Shown piece after piece: positions 25,281-33,817 of a stretch of 64,000 nt of DNA. The position numbers and the translations under genes were made by a program. Source of the stretch: Muriicola sp041358175 (GTDB lineage: Bacteria; Bacteroidota; Bacteroidia; Flavobacteriales; Flavobacteriaceae); the NCBI RefSeq assembly GCF_041358175.1, contig NZ_JBGKBE010000008.1, positions 62,001-126,000 of the forward strand. Reading direction: 5' to 3'. Below the pieces are notes generated by a model that searched no databases, had not been told where the DNA came from, and saw only the letters and a program-made list of their open reading frames with translations. The stretch's first letter is position 1, and each line of letters opens with the position of its first letter.

Positions 25281-26615
25281 TTAATTCCTGAAAATGGCAT
25301 TGGGAAAAACAACAGGACTCTCAAATCCGTCCTCACTAACTGCCGATACACCAAAGAAATAATTATCGATCACGATACCTTCAAGGGTATATTCTGTAAC
25401 GTCACCTACATGCCGACTATGATCCCAGGTAGGGGAGGTGGTATCCCTCCAATAGATTTTATAACCCTTTGCACCATCAGACCTGCTCCATTTTAGGATA
25501 GCTGAAGGCTTTACAATACCGCCGATCTGAACTTCTGCAGGGGAGGGTGGTGCCCAGGCAATAGAGGCCAGATTAATGGCATTGACCGCTGTTAGTTTAG
25601 CAGCATAGTCGAAATTAACATGCTCCAATACATCCCCATAGGCGATGCCATCTTCTATGCGGATATCCTGATGCTGCTGGGTGTAGTTTTCATGGGCTTC
25701 CATAATTCGGATTCCCGCAAAACCCTGATCGTTAAAGGGTCTGTGATGGCCGCCTCTGCCAAAGCGATCGAGACGATAGATCATCATAGGATTCATCTCC
25801 GGCATGTAGGTCTTAGTAGTCTTGTGGACATAACGGGCCAATTGCCTGGAAATTCCATCAACTTCTCCCCCGTATAACCTGCGGGATCTTCTCTGCCTTT
25901 CGGTTTCTGTAGGCGGAACAGGTTCAGAAAATATCCTAAAGTCCCTGTTGCTTACCACTCCGTCAACTCCTTTGATATTTCCGATCATATCATTGTTGAG
26001 AACACCTATAATATTCCATCCCTTTTCTTTGGCATATGCAGCAAGAGATTTACCCCCGAATAATCCCTGTTCTTCTCCCGAGAGCCCAACATAGATCACG
26101 CTGTTCTCAAATTTGTATTTGGATAATACCCTGGCAGCTTCTATGGTGCCTGCCATTCCGCTGGCATTGTCATTAGCCCCCGGGGAATCATCGGTGAAGT
26201 TGGTGGGATCGCTCACCCTGGAGTCAATGTCACCACTCATGATGATATATCTATTGGGGTATTTGGTTCCTTTTTGGACAGCGACAACATTCACCACCAT
26301 AACGTCCTTGACAATACGCTTGTTCTCTCCTTTTTTTACTAATTCCTTTTGATAAAAAACATCAAGACAATTTTCGCACTGAGAGGAAATTTTTTCAAAT
26401 TCACTTTTTATCCATCGCCGGGCAGCCCCAATCCCTCTTGTTGCTGAGGTGGTATCACTTAGCGTATGCCTGGTGCCAAATCCGACTAAAGTAGTAATAT
26501 CAGCTTCAATTCTGTCGGCAGAAACCGCATCGATAATGTTGTAGATGTCGCCGGATGATTGCGCAAAAGAGCCAAAGGTCATCAAACATAAAAGGGAAAA
26601 GAACAAATGTTTCAT
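25281..26615 (-). CDS. M28 family metallopeptidase with C-terminal Fn3-like domain
   Basis: The 444-residue protein has a signal peptide (FFSLLCLMTFGSFAQ) and the M28 fold: the bridging Asp in PGANDNASG, the catalytic Glu pair in GLSGEEQGLFGG, Asp in LNNDMIG and a late His in IMEAHENY. The first zinc-ligand position, normally His in a GHxDS motif, is Asp129 here (SGDIDSR), which is unusual. A C-terminal fibronectin type III-like domain begins near residue 360 (PPSPAEVQIGG). It would release N-terminal residues from exported peptides if active. Its ATG overlaps the stop of the TMEM175-like gene (ATGA). Confidence 0.92.
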   Translation of the reverse strand: MKHLFFSLLCLMTFGSFAQSSGDIYNIIDAVSADRIEADITTLVGFGTRHTLSDTTSATRGIGAARRWIKSEFEKISSQCENCLDVFYQKELVKKGENKRIVKDVMVVNVVAVQKGTKYPNRYIIMSGDIDSRVSDPTNFTDDSPGANDNASGMAGTIEAARVLSKYKFENSVIYVGLSGEEQGLFGGKSLAAYAKEKGWNIIGVLNNDMIGNIKGVDGVVSNRDFRIFSEPVPPTETERQRRSRRLYGGEVDGISRQLARYVHKTTKTYMPEMNPMMIYRLDRFGRGGHHRPFNDQGFAGIRIMEAHENYTQQHQDIRIEDGIAYGDVLEHVNFDYAAKLTAVNAINLASIAWAPPSPAEVQIGGIVKPSAILKWSRSDGAKGYKIYWRDTTSPTWDHSRHVGDVTEYTLEGIVIDNYFFGVSAVSEDGFESPVVFPNAIFRN

Positions 26616-27241
26616 AATAGTTTTTTTCTGTATTTTTTATCAAACCAGACTGCGTGGAAATAACACAAGGGCCCCAAGAGGGCATAAAAGAAACCTGGTG
26701 TCCCAAAGGTAATACCTACTTTTAAAATACCGAGCAGAATGGAGAGAATTGCCGTAAAAACGTATAAAGAAAAATGCTGGGCGGAAAAGAGGAGTTCAAC
26801 AGACTTGCCGAGTGTCCTGGTTTTTTGGTAAGCGCGATAATACATAAGGGTATAACAAAGGAAGATCAGAGCAAAACCAAACCCATACATAACAAAAAGG
26901 GCGCTGAGTTCATCAGCAGTTATGGATTTCACCCCCATCCAGGAATTGATCAGCGATTTTAATGGGAACACATAATACAGTACCACAAAAAGCAGGATCG
27001 AATTAAAAGTTATGATCCAATTGTCGATATAAGAGGTTTTCCTGAAAAAATTATAATGGACTTTCCAGAGGATTACCAAAACAAAGAAACTCACTCCGAA
27101 ACTGATAAAATTTGTTGCCTTAGCTCCGATGAGTTGGAGGCTCTCGTCCATATCGAGGGTCACAACCATAAGTGTAGCTGCAAAGGCAAAAACGCCATCG
27201 CTAAAAGCCTCAACCCTATCCGAATTATGCAGGAATTTCAT
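26612..27241 (-). CDS. TMEM175-family (DUF1211) putative potassium channel
   Basis: The 209-residue integral membrane protein carries the family signature in its first helix, RVEAFSDGVFAFAATLMVV, whose FSD motif is characteristic, followed by about five more hydrophobic helices. Bacterial TMEM175 proteins form tetrameric potassium-permeable channels in the inner membrane; a role here follows from the family only. The gene sits between PD40 (stop 1 base before its start) and M28 (4-base overlap), so it is part of the operon headed by otsAB. That placement hints at osmotic or ion homeostasis, but the downstream peptidases do not fit so simply. Confidence 0.9.
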   Translation of the reverse strand: MKFLHNSDRVEAFSDGVFAFAATLMVVTLDMDESLQLIGAKATNFISFGVSFFVLVILWKVHYNFFRKTSYIDNWIITFNSILLFVVLYYVFPLKSLINSWMGVKSITADELSALFVMYGFGFALIFLCYTLMYYRAYQKTRTLGKSVELLFSAQHFSLYVFTAILSILLGILKVGITFGTPGFFYALLGPLCYFHAVWFDKKYRKKLL

Positions 27242-27242
27242 T

Positions 27243-28157
27243 TTAATTATTTGGAATTTCTGCCACCATCAATAAAAGACTGGAAATCGCGTTTGTTGCC
27301 AGGCGCGTAATAGTTCCAATTTCCCCTTCCGGAAAATCAGCGAAGAGTTGCCAGGATTTGTCCTTCCCAGGGGTGTAACGGAACAACTGATTTCCTTGTC
27401 CGGCAAGAACCGAACCATCGATCAGCCAGCAAATATCTTGCACGCCCTCCGGCAAAGCTGTAATTATCTGCGTTGCCCCCGAAACCGGATCCATCGATTT
27501 TAGAATCAACTCATCATCTTCTTTACTGATAAAACTTATCAATGCAGTGTTGGGAATTTTGTGCAGCGACCTCCCCACATTCTTCTGAAAAGTATAGTTG
27601 GTCTGATCCCGTAGGTTGGAGACTACCAGATCCATACGGTTCTCGACCAGCACTGTTGATACCAGGATATCCTCATTAAACCAGAGGTGGTACCCCACTT
27701 TGAGGTCTTTTACCACAGGCTGTGAACGCCCTGTTTTCCATTTATAATCATAGAGTAACTGTTTTCCGTCTAGGTCAAGCCGAATGGCGCTGAAATTCTG
27801 ACTACCTGGAATTTTTAATGGGGAGTATTCACTGCCTTTGGGGGTATTGGTTTTCCAGATAATACTGTCTTTATTAAGGGCATATGCCGCAACATCTGTT
27901 TGTTCGTTTCGTGTAGAAGAAAAAAGCACCAGATTGTCATTGTAAAACGAAGGCTGGTTATCATATCCGGGATTGTTGGAGATATTTACGGGATTACCCA
28001 GGCGAAGTGCATCTTCAGTTTGTTCGAGCTTTATCAGAAAAACTTCGGTATTGGCCTGTGAATTGACTTTTGTTGCAGTTAATATCAGGAGGATACCAAG
28101 CAGGTAAGGCCAGCTATTCTTATTTTTTAATAAAGCGGGATAAAAGATCGCGTACAT
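27243..28157 (-). CDS. Exported TolB/PD40-type beta-propeller protein
   Basis: The 304-residue protein has a signal sequence (WPYLLGILLILTATKVNSQ, about 16-34). Repeated WD40-like/PD40 blades follow: NISNNPGYDNQPSFYNDNLV, LFSSTRNEQTDVAAY, FSAIRLDLDGKQLLYDY and VQDICWLIDGSVLAGQ. No catalytic site is visible, so a binding or scaffolding role is likely. The start codon lies inside the 3' end of otsAB (38-base overlap in another frame), showing coupled expression with trehalose synthesis. The link is not explained by any known pathway. Confidence 0.8.
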   Translation of the reverse strand: MYAIFYPALLKNKNSWPYLLGILLILTATKVNSQANTEVFLIKLEQTEDALRLGNPVNISNNPGYDNQPSFYNDNLVLFSSTRNEQTDVAAYALNKDSIIWKTNTPKGSEYSPLKIPGSQNFSAIRLDLDGKQLLYDYKWKTGRSQPVVKDLKVGYHLWFNEDILVSTVLVENRMDLVVSNLRDQTNYTFQKNVGRSLHKIPNTALISFISKEDDELILKSMDPVSGATQIITALPEGVQDICWLIDGSVLAGQGNQLFRYTPGKDKSWQLFADFPEGEIGTITRLATNAISSLLLMVAEIPNN

Positions 28158-30330
28158 TCTTTATACTATCTAGATAATATTTTGCCTGAGTTTTTTGTCT
28201 GCCAACCTTGACAGTTACCGCCGTATCGGGTAATTCCTGGAACATAAACTCATCGGTCCAGTCATCACCAATGGCAAATACAAAGTCGTAGTCGTTTCTT
28301 GTAAAAATACGCATTGCAGCCCGTCCCTTATTTACATTACTGCTTTTAATTTCCATCACCTTATTGCCGTTCAATACACTGAGGTCGTCATTGGCAATCA
28401 GACTTCGCAGTACGGTGTTGAGCTCAGAAGCTCGCTTCTGGCCGAAATCGGGATCGGTATTGCGATAATGCCAGGCCAGGGAGTAATTTTTTTCCTCTAT
28501 AAAACTTCCGGGGGTTCGATCAACAAAAGACTCCAGTACAGGGAGGATCTTCTCCATCCAGTCTTTTTTGACATTCTCGAGCATCGTAAATTCATTACCT
28601 CCCTCAGAGAGCCAAACCCCGTGCTCGACGATCATATTGTATTTCTTTTTTAAAAACCACTTACTAAAAGTCTCTTTGTCCCGCCCGCTTATGAGATAGA
28701 CATCGGTATTGGGCAGGTCATTTAACTGGTCTAGTAATTTATAAAGGTCCTTATCAGGGGAAGCTTTCTGCGGATCGTTGTGGAATCCCGCCAGGGTCCC
28801 GTCATAATCCAGAAACAGTAGTCGGTGTTTCGCATCCCGGTATTCTTTGATAAGAGTGTTGGTAAGATCTACCGATAATCTTTGTGCGACATAGGTTGGG
28901 TCTTTGTCTCTTTGTTCGGTAAGTGAACGCATAAAATCATTGGCCCATTTCTCTACATTATATCGTTCCAGTCTTTTTTGTAAGACCTTGTTCCTGGCCT
29001 TTTGTTCTTTCTCGGGCATTTGTATGGCCTTATGGATGGTGTCGGCGATCTGTTCAAAATTATTCGGATTAATCAGCAGGGATTCATTCATTTCATTTGC
29101 TGAACCAGCCATTTCACTTAAAATAAGGACACCTGTCTTATCTGTTCGGGTTGCAATGTATTCTTTGGCTACCAGATTCATCCCGTCACGGATAGGAGTC
29201 AGCCAGGCTATATCACAGGAGGTATACAGATCGATAAGGTTATCAAAAGGAAGGGAGCGGTAAAAATACCAGATCGGGGTCCAGCTCACTGTAGCCAGTT
29301 CACCGTTAATCCTTCCTACCAATTCATCAATTTCCCTTTTCAGTAATTGGTACTGGGGCACATTACTCCTTGAGGGAACAGCCAGGATGATGAGTCGAAC
29401 TTTCTCCTTGTACTGGGGATATTTATTTAGAAAGTATTCATAGGCATTCAGACGTTTTGCAATTCCCTTGGAATAGTCTAAGCGGTCTATAGACAAGAGA
29501 AATTTAGCATCGGGGGTCGACTCTTTATGTGCATTGAGCCTGCGCTGCAGATCTGACTGTGCCTTTTTAGGGAGGTCACCGTGTTGTTTGGCCGCATTGT
29601 GAAATTTGGCGTAATCAATTCCCATTGGAAATGAATCAACTTTTACGATTCGGTCTTCGAGATAAATATCATTAAAACTTACGTCAAGGCCCAGGATACG
29701 TCTGATAGAACTTAAAAAATGCCTTTCGTAATCATAGGTATGAAAACCAATAAGGTCTGAACCCAGCAGGCCCATAAGAACCTCTTCCCTCCAGGGGAGT
29801 GTTCTGAAGATCTCAAAGGAGGGAAATGGAATATGAAGAAAAAATCCGATGGAGATGTCAGGTCTTTTTTCCCGAACCATTTGAGGAACTAGCATCAGTT
29901 GGTAATCATGAACCCAGATAATGTCCTCTTCCTCTGCTTCTTTGATAATGGCATCCGCGAATTTCTGATTTACCTCCCGGTAGATATTCCAACTGGAGAG
30001 TTCAAACTCGGAGTATTCCAGGAAGTAATGGAATAGGGGCCAGATGGTTCGGTTACTGAAGCCGTAGTAAAATCCATCTACTTCTTCTTCGGTGAGTTTT
30101 ACTTTGGACGAACCGTGTTTTGCGAGTGCTTTGTCAATATCACTTTCAAGTTCTTCAGGAATTTCCTCTTCAGTTAGGCCGCTCCATCCTATCCATAGGC
30201 TTTGCCCTTCTGAATGCACCGATTTCATTCCGGTTGCCAGGCCTCCTACACTGGGTATGGCTTTGATGGTACCGTTGTCAATTTGCAATTGTACAGGCAG
30301 TCTGTTTGAGATTATGATAGTTTTGGCCAT
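28120..30330 (-). CDS. otsAB: Bifunctional trehalose-6-phosphate synthase/phosphatase
   Basis: The 736-residue protein fuses two enzymes. The N-terminal GT20 domain (about 1-470) starts IIISNRLPVQ and has GLATGMK, WSGL, WVHDYQLMLVP, SIDRLDYSKGI and DGMNLVAKEYIA; it makes trehalose-6-phosphate from a nucleotide-glucose and glucose-6-phosphate. The C-terminal HAD phosphatase (about 490-736) has LFLDYDGTLAG, LISGRDKETF and AIGDDWTDEFMF and releases trehalose. The fused order is usual in Bacteroidota. It heads a minus-strand operon and is divergent from the GH15 gene across 101 bases. Trehalose is a compatible solute, so stress control is expected, though no operator was recognised. Confidence 0.97.
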   Translation of the reverse strand: MAKTIIISNRLPVQLQIDNGTIKAIPSVGGLATGMKSVHSEGQSLWIGWSGLTEEEIPEELESDIDKALAKHGSSKVKLTEEEVDGFYYGFSNRTIWPLFHYFLEYSEFELSSWNIYREVNQKFADAIIKEAEEEDIIWVHDYQLMLVPQMVREKRPDISIGFFLHIPFPSFEIFRTLPWREEVLMGLLGSDLIGFHTYDYERHFLSSIRRILGLDVSFNDIYLEDRIVKVDSFPMGIDYAKFHNAAKQHGDLPKKAQSDLQRRLNAHKESTPDAKFLLSIDRLDYSKGIAKRLNAYEYFLNKYPQYKEKVRLIILAVPSRSNVPQYQLLKREIDELVGRINGELATVSWTPIWYFYRSLPFDNLIDLYTSCDIAWLTPIRDGMNLVAKEYIATRTDKTGVLILSEMAGSANEMNESLLINPNNFEQIADTIHKAIQMPEKEQKARNKVLQKRLERYNVEKWANDFMRSLTEQRDKDPTYVAQRLSVDLTNTLIKEYRDAKHRLLFLDYDGTLAGFHNDPQKASPDKDLYKLLDQLNDLPNTDVYLISGRDKETFSKWFLKKKYNMIVEHGVWLSEGGNEFTMLENVKKDWMEKILPVLESFVDRTPGSFIEEKNYSLAWHYRNTDPDFGQKRASELNTVLRSLIANDDLSVLNGNKVMEIKSSNVNKGRAAMRIFTRNDYDFVFAIGDDWTDEFMFQELPDTAVTVKVGRQKTQAKYYLDSIKNVRDLLSRFIKK

Positions 30331-30431
30331 AAATTCAATGTTTTTAACCCTTTTTCTCTTTTGTTTCTCTAAATTTCGTCAAATTGAGGCGCAATTGCAA
30401 TGAAACCAGAATTTTTACAGCATTCTTATTT

Positions 30432-32231
30432 ATGGACAACTTAGATTATGGAATTATAGGGAACTGCAGGAGTGCTGCACTCGTTTCGAAAACAGGCTCT
30501 ATTGACTGGTGTTGTTTGCCGGAGTTTGACTCATCTTCTGTTTTTGCGAAACTGCTGGATGATGAAATAGGGGGGTGTTTTGGTATCAAGGTTGAATCCT
30601 CCTATACGATTAAACAGCGCTATAAAAAACATACAGCAGTTTTAATAACCGAGTTTAAAGAAGGGGATAATATCTTTGAGATTCACGACTTTATGCCTCG
30701 GTATTTAAATAATCAAAACCACTACTATGCACCTCCGGAATTGGTGCGATATATTAAACATATCTCCGGAAAACCAAAATTTAGTGTCCACTATGAACCT
30801 AAACTCGCTTATGCAATTGGTGAAACGAATACTTTTATTAAAAAGAATTTTATTGCGAGTTTAACCAAAGGGGAGAATTTCGAGACTGTTTTCCTGTATA
30901 CTTCATTTAACAAAAATGCCGTCATTGAAGGCAGGGAGTTAGAGGTTTCTGAAAACGGGTATTTTCTGATCGCCTACAATGAGAAAATTTTTCAACCCAG
31001 CACACGCAAGATTTATTTAGAACTGGAAAGAACCAAAGTGTATTGGTTGAATTGGAGCAATAAAACACCTAATTACAAAAAATACAACGCACAGATCAAC
31101 AGAAGTGCCATCACACTTAAATTACTCACCTATAATAAAACGGGTGCCGTATTGGCTGCTGCAACGACCTCCCTTCCTGAAACCATTGGAGAAGTTAGAA
31201 ACTGGGACTATCGCTTTTGTTGGATTCGTGATGCATCTATGGTGATTAAGGTGATGGTGGATCTGGGTCATATAAATGTAGCGAGACGTTATCTACAATT
31301 TATTGTTGATCTAATTCCTGACAAAGGGGAAAAACTCCAGATCATGTATGGGATTAACAAGGAAAAGAAACTCACTGAAAGAACGCTCGACCACTTAAAG
31401 GGATACAAAGGATCAAAGCCGGTCAGGGTTGGGAATGCCGCTTATAAGCAAAGACAAAATGATATATACGGTATCCTGATGGATGCCATTTATGCTCAGT
31501 TGAATATATTCAGTACGAATATTGAAAATGCAGAGGAACTCTGGGGTATTACGAAAGGGATTGCATGGATCGTATCTGAACACTGGCAGGAACCCGATAA
31601 AGGAATTTGGGAATTCAGACATGAAGACAGGCATTTTACCTTTTCAAAAGTCCTTTGCTGGGTGGCTATTGATCGGGCGATCAAGGTGGCCAGAATCTTT
31701 CGGAAATGGAGGAAGATAGAAAAATGGAGCTTGCTGGAACAGGAGATTAAAAAGGACATCATGGACAAGGCCTGGAACGATGAAGTACAGGCATTTACCC
31801 AGTCTTATGGTAGTACCAATCTCGACGCTTCGGTATTGCTTATGGAATCTTATGGGTTTATTCCAGCCAGGGATCCGAAATTTGTCAGTACCGTTAAAGC
31901 TATTGAGAAAGAACTGAGTAACGACGGACTTTTATATCGCTATAAAAATGAGGATGATTTTGGCTTGCCTTCTTCTTCATTTACCATTTGTACTTTCTGG
32001 TTTATCAACAGCCTTTTTAAAATTGGAGAAGAAGAAAAAGCCCAGGAGCTTTTCGACCGTGTTCTAAGTTATAGTAATCACCTGGGGCTTTTTAGTGAGG
32101 ATATCGATTTTAAAACCAAAAGATTACTGGGTAATTTTCCTCAGGCATATTCGCATCTCGCACTAATTGAGTGTGCAATAAACTTTTCTCAGAAAGCCAC
32201 AGAACAACGTGTCCTGGAATCTATGCGGTAA
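30432..32231 (+). CDS. Glycoside hydrolase family 15 (glucoamylase/trehalase-like)
   Basis: I place the start at the ATG at 30432 (MDNLDYGIIGNCRSAALVS), the usual opening of bacterial GH15 proteins; the frame is open to 30384. The 599-residue cytoplasmic protein has an N-terminal beta domain (SIDWCCLPEFDSSSVFAKLL) and a C-terminal alpha/alpha barrel with VRNWDYRFCWIRDASM, GIWEFRHEDRHFTFSKVLCW (holding the probable catalytic Glu) and EDDFGLPSSSF. GH15 members hydrolyse alpha-glucosides, and some are trehalases. The divergent otsAB gene suggests trehalose turnover as the job, but this is inference. The 3' end overlaps the convergent decarboxylase gene by 11 bases. The DNA looks more AT-rich than its neighbours. 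Confidence 0.92.
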   Translation: MDNLDYGIIGNCRSAALVSKTGSIDWCCLPEFDSSSVFAKLLDDEIGGCFGIKVESSYTIKQRYKKHTAVLITEFKEGDNIFEIHDFMPRYLNNQNHYYAPPELVRYIKHISGKPKFSVHYEPKLAYAIGETNTFIKKNFIASLTKGENFETVFLYTSFNKNAVIEGRELEVSENGYFLIAYNEKIFQPSTRKIYLELERTKVYWLNWSNKTPNYKKYNAQINRSAITLKLLTYNKTGAVLAAATTSLPETIGEVRNWDYRFCWIRDASMVIKVMVDLGHINVARRYLQFIVDLIPDKGEKLQIMYGINKEKKLTERTLDHLKGYKGSKPVRVGNAAYKQRQNDIYGILMDAIYAQLNIFSTNIENAEELWGITKGIAWIVSEHWQEPDKGIWEFRHEDRHFTFSKVLCWVAIDRAIKVARIFRKWRKIEKWSLLEQEIKKDIMDKAWNDEVQAFTQSYGSTNLDASVLLMESYGFIPARDPKFVSTVKAIEKELSNDGLLYRYKNEDDFGLPSSSFTICTFWFINSLFKIGEEEKAQELFDRVLSYSNHLGLFSEDIDFKTKRLLGNFPQAYSHLALIECAINFSQKATEQRVLESMR

Positions 32232-33657
32232 GGCCTCGCCTCCCTATAGTTTTAATCAGCGAAAGCAATTCTTTTAAGTGCTCTGCAGTCGTGAAAGGAT
32301 TCATGATTGTACAGCGAAGGTATTGTATTCCTCTGATGCGGGTTTGAACTATATAAAACCTGCCTTCCTGTAGTAATTCCTGCCTGATTCTTTTGTTGAC
32401 CTCGTTCATCTCATTAAGGGATAATCCTTGTGAGAGATAGCGAAAACAGACGATATTAGACTCCGGAATAACTGCCAGTTCCATATCAGGATCTTCCATG
32501 ACCATCTTTCCAAAGTGTTGCCCCAGATCATATAGAGTAGTTACATTATCATCAAAAACTTTCTCTCCATAGGTTTTTAAGAGGAGGAACCATTGCAGGC
32601 TCATCATGGTTTTGGTGCATTCAAAAGTGCGTTTTGCCAGATTAAACCAATCCTCATCGTCTGAATGCTGCAAGAGGTATTCTGCTTCCTGACTGAAAAT
32701 TGTATGAGAGTGGATGCCTTCACGAAAGATGAGCGCGGTGGTAATGGTAGACATCAGCATCATTTTATGTCCGTCAATTACCAAAGAATCGGCAAGGTGA
32801 ATTCCTTTTACTGTCCCCTTGTATTTTTCGGAGAATACTGCGGCCCCACCGTGAGCTCCGTCAACATGAAACCATAGATTATGCCTTCTTGAGAAAGCAG
32901 CAAGGGCTTCAAGGTCGTCGTAAATTCCTGTGGCCGTTGAAGGGGCACTCCCAACCACGGCAAAGACTTCCAATCCTTTTTCTTTTGCCTCCTGAAAACT
33001 CGACTCCAGTTCTGAGCTGTCTATCTCAAAACCCTCTGTCACCGGCACTTTGATAATCCCTTCGCTTCCCAGACCCATGATCCGGGCCGCCCTGTCTACA
33101 CAGTAATGTGCTTCTTCTGAAACCATTATTGCCAGGGGATTAGAACTTCCTTCCTTCCAGACATCACTCTTCACTTTTGCCTTTCTGGCCGCCAGCAGGG
33201 CAGTGAGGTTCGCAAGGGTGCCTCCGGAGGTTAATATGCCTCTGGAGTCTTTATCAAAACCTATTTTGCTGGCAATCAAATCTGTTATGATTCGCTCTAT
33301 GGCTGTAGGAGCCATTCCCATTTCATAAACAGCCATACCATTGTTGAGGATTGAACTTACCAATCCCGACAAGGCAGCAAGCGGTGCAGGGGCACAAACC
33401 TGATGGCCGATATACCGTGGATTATGGACGTGGGTAGTATGGGAAAGCACTTCCTTAAAAAAATCCTTTTCTGATCCTTGCTGAAGAAATTCCTCCCAAA
33501 AAGCTTTTTCATCCTCGGGCAGGTTCCAGTTGATCACTTTTTTATCTTCCTGTTGTTGACAAGATTCCATATGATTCGCCAGCAGGTTGATGAGGGCATG
33601 TCCCTGTTCCCGAAAAAGTTCGGGCTGATAAACTTGCTTTAATAAGGTGGATTTCAT
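32221..33657 (-). CDS. Group II PLP-dependent decarboxylase
   Basis: The 478-residue protein is a fold-type I PLP enzyme of the glutamate/aromatic amino acid/diaminobutyrate decarboxylase group. It has HNPRYIGHQVCAPAPLAAL near the start, a TSGGTLANLTALLAAR cofactor-binding loop, the HVDGAHGGAA motif with the PLP-pyridine Asp, and the Schiff-base Lys298 in VIDGHKMMLM (where many relatives have DPHK). It would convert an amino acid to an amine plus CO2 in the cytoplasm; the substrate cannot be fixed by eye. It is monocistronic and convergent with the GH15 gene. Confidence 0.9.
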   Translation of the reverse strand: MKSTLLKQVYQPELFREQGHALINLLANHMESCQQQEDKKVINWNLPEDEKAFWEEFLQQGSEKDFFKEVLSHTTHVHNPRYIGHQVCAPAPLAALSGLVSSILNNGMAVYEMGMAPTAIERIITDLIASKIGFDKDSRGILTSGGTLANLTALLAARKAKVKSDVWKEGSSNPLAIMVSEEAHYCVDRAARIMGLGSEGIIKVPVTEGFEIDSSELESSFQEAKEKGLEVFAVVGSAPSTATGIYDDLEALAAFSRRHNLWFHVDGAHGGAAVFSEKYKGTVKGIHLADSLVIDGHKMMLMSTITTALIFREGIHSHTIFSQEAEYLLQHSDDEDWFNLAKRTFECTKTMMSLQWFLLLKTYGEKVFDDNVTTLYDLGQHFGKMVMEDPDMELAVIPESNIVCFRYLSQGLSLNEMNEVNKRIRQELLQEGRFYIVQTRIRGIQYLRCTIMNPFTTAEHLKELLSLIKTIGRRGLTA

Positions 33658-33782
33658 AAGAATGGATAGATGAGGTAGTTTCGCCTAAAGATAAATCTAT
33701 GTTTTAAATTAAAAGCCTTACTTATACATTATTCATACGATGATATTATAGAAAAAATCACCAGAATCTTGTCCTAAATATT

Positions 33783-33790
33783 TACTTTTG
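33783..33790 (+). promoter_or_regulatory. -7 promoter element of the M49 peptidase gene
   Basis: TACTTTTG fits the Bacteroidota -7 consensus TAnnTTTG and lies 27 bases before the preferred ATG at 33818. No convincing -33 element was found. The element supports the downstream ATG, because the upstream in-frame ATG at 33788 overlaps the box itself. Confidence 0.5.
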
Positions 33791-33817
33791 AGAGAGAACG
33801 AAAACAGAACTAAAATC

